Of a stretch of 64,000 nucleotides of DNA, positions 62,895-64,000 are shown piece by piece. Below the pieces are notes generated by a model. That model was not told the origin of the DNA, made no database searches, and was given only the letters and a program-made list of their open reading frames with translations. The translations under genes were made by a program, and so were the position numbers. The DNA is from Pirellulaceae bacterium. GTDB lineage: Bacteria > Planctomycetota > Planctomycetia > Pirellulales > Pirellulaceae. The stretch is taken from positions 124,001 through 188,000 of the forward strand of contig JAGYIQ010000005.1 in assembly GCA_018402565.1 (NCBI GenBank). Reading direction: 5' to 3'. How positions within the stretch are numbered: the first letter of the stretch is position 1; the number at the start of each line of letters is the position of its first letter.

Positions 62895-64000
62895 TCAGCG
62901 TCGCAGCGTGTTGGGCAAAGGACGGCGACTCAGGGTAGTGGGGCCGTCTGACTCGCGTGCAACAACGGAGTCGGTGGCTCCCCCTCCAGAGCCGATCTGT
63001 TCGCTGCTCACGACCTCCACGGTGTGGAAGCCAACGACCTGGCCGAAGTACTGACGCTTGCGATCCAGGGACTCGATCGTGATGGTCTGACCGATCGTCC
63101 CGTCGGCTTGGGCCCGCGCGGTCGTGGAAACTTCAATGCCTCCCAAGCGAGACAGCAACTTGACCTCTTTGCCCCGCTGCACGTGTTTGATGGCTTCCAG
63201 GTATTGGCTCAAGATGGGACGTCCGGCGGGCAGAGAAGTCCGCAAGACCTGGCCGACGATCTGTTCCTGATCGGTGACGGCACCCAAGGGGGTGGACCGC
63301 GGCAGGGTGATCCATTCCAAGTCGTTGGCGGAGATCACTTGGCCGCGGCTCATGTCTTGATTGAATGCCCACACTTGGGTAGTGGGTGTGGTTCGCGCCG
63401 GGCGGGCTGGGCGGGCTGGGGTGTTGGCAACCGATAGGGGCGAGGCCGGAGTTGCTTGGCCCTCGGTGGCGGACTCGTTCAACAGCGTTTCGCGCCATTG
63501 GGCTTGCACGATGCCGGTCCGCTGTACTGCCGGCGGCGTCGGCGGGAACCGCGTTCCCGCGGGGGTCACGGCCAAACGCGAATCGCGAGTCGAGGCATTC
63601 TGTCGCAACGTGCGACGAGCGTTGGAAGTCGCTGAGCGGAGCTGAATTTGATTGGCACCCGTGACTTGCCAGTACAACAGATTCCAACCATCGGCCAGCA
63701 ACGCTTCACGAACCTCGCGTGCACCGAGCGTGGGTTGATCGGCGCTGTAGGGACGCAGTGCCAAGTCCTGCAAGGCCGCGCGATCGGCCGCGGTGCCACC
63801 TTGGATCTCTGCCACGTCACCCAGCCGAACAATCCCCCCGGCCACCTCCGCTTGCGACAACAAGTGGACCTCCTGAGCTGCGAGACGGGTCAAGCCGGTG
63901 AGTCCCACCAAGCCGATCAGACCGTCGCAGAAGACGACGAACAGGAGACCGGCAAGCCAGACAACGCCATAGCCCAGCCGGTCGCACAGGCGGCCACGGC
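62895..64000 (-). CDS. flgA: Flagellar P-ring assembly protein FlgA (5' end outside window)
   Basis: The C-terminal SAF-type FlgA domain is clear: VWAFNQDMSRGQVISANDLE, RSTPLGAVTDQEQIVGQVLR, TSLPAGRPILSQYLEAIKHV and GGIEVSTTARAQADGTIGQT. The N-terminal part has a long insert of about 90 residues. The first usable start inside the window is TTG 63911, but the frame stays open to the edge and encodes a hydrophobic stretch (VVWLAGLLFVVFCDGLIGLV) that is a better signal peptide, so the true start is probably beyond 64000. First visible gene of the operon; it chaperones FlgI. Confidence 0.9.
   Translation of the reverse strand, partial: RGRLCDRLGYGVVWLAGLLFVVFCDGLIGLVGLTGLTRLAAQEVHLLSQAEVAGGIVRLGDVAEIQGGTAADRAALQDLALRPYSADQPTLGAREVREALLADGWNLLYWQVTGANQIQLRSATSNARRTLRQNASTRDSRLAVTPAGTRFPPTPPAVQRTGIVQAQWRETLLNESATEGQATPASPLSVANTPARPARPARTTPTTQVWAFNQDMSRGQVISANDLEWITLPRSTPLGAVTDQEQIVGQVLRTSLPAGRPILSQYLEAIKHVQRGKEVKLLSRLGGIEVSTTARAQADGTIGQTITIESLDRKRQYFGQVVGFHTVEVVSSEQIGSGGGATDSVVARESDGPTTLSRRPLPNTLRR

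Overview
The window looks like a chromosomal segment from a planctomycete, most likely of the Pirellulaceae (Rhodopirellula/Blastopirellula type). Markers are a DUF1559 protein with a prepilin-like N-terminus, a PEP-CTERM protein in the same transcription unit, a DUF1571 protein, a giant RHS protein, a very large FlgL, and many signal-peptide proteins of no known family. The assignment comes from gene content read by eye, not from a database search.

Left end (1-16488): a tRNA-Arg(ACG) gene carries an integrated island. The last 42 bp of the tRNA (797-838) recur exactly at 16447-16488, so the island is about 15.65 kb. It encodes a tyrosine integrase beside the tRNA, a string of broken insertion sequences (IS3, IS66, IS91, IS21), a two-gene unit of unknown function, and a 6.9-kb RHS-repeat gene. 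The RHS gene lies between an upstream gene for a membrane-anchored protein and a small downstream two-helix membrane protein that is a candidate immunity protein. The gene just outside the island (2-634) and one just inside it (3222-3902) belong to the same unrecognised family.

Repeat region (16.7-19.35 kb): about 40 short GC-rich hairpin units in both orientations, plus eight copies of a ~75-bp module, surround a single IS200-like (REP-associated, RAYT-type) tyrosine transposase gene. This is the most striking structure in the window.

Accessory stretch (19.4-33 kb): small, mostly unknown genes (Csp1-like copper-binding protein, trypsin-like protease, DUF457 membrane protein, pentapeptide protein, Uma2 nuclease-like protein, a DUF1653-cupin fusion, a lipoprotein, hypoxanthine phosphoribosyltransferase). 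A 145-bp palindromic MITE-like element with CTAG ends is scattered through it (four full copies and two fragments here, one more full copy in the flagellar operon). A second hairpin element (~130 bp, two copies) flanks the Uma2 gene. Several genes are truncated or end exactly inside these elements, and a cytosine deaminase-like gene has lost its catalytic core by an in-frame deletion.

Core stretch (33-54 kb): a GDPD phosphodiesterase, a lysine/alanine-rich protein with AT-hook-like motifs and four helix-turn-helix repeats, a DUF1571 protein, a glycine-rich RRM protein, glycine dehydrogenase (gcvP) behind a tandem glycine riboswitch, the DUF1559/PEP-CTERM pair, a NicO-type nickel/cobalt transporter divergent from a His/Cys-rich membrane protein, and a tight four-gene operon (C39-like peptidase, RimK-like ATP-grasp ligase, GCS2-type ligase, N-formylglutamate amidohydrolase-like). 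That operon looks like a pathway making and trimming a small amide-linked compound. A large BNR-repeat exported protein follows.

Right end (54.2-64 kb): a flagellar rod/ring/hook-associated operon on the minus strand in the order flgA-flgH-flgI-flgJ-flgN-flgK-flgL. One 145-bp element sits between flgN and flgK. flgA runs off the right edge.
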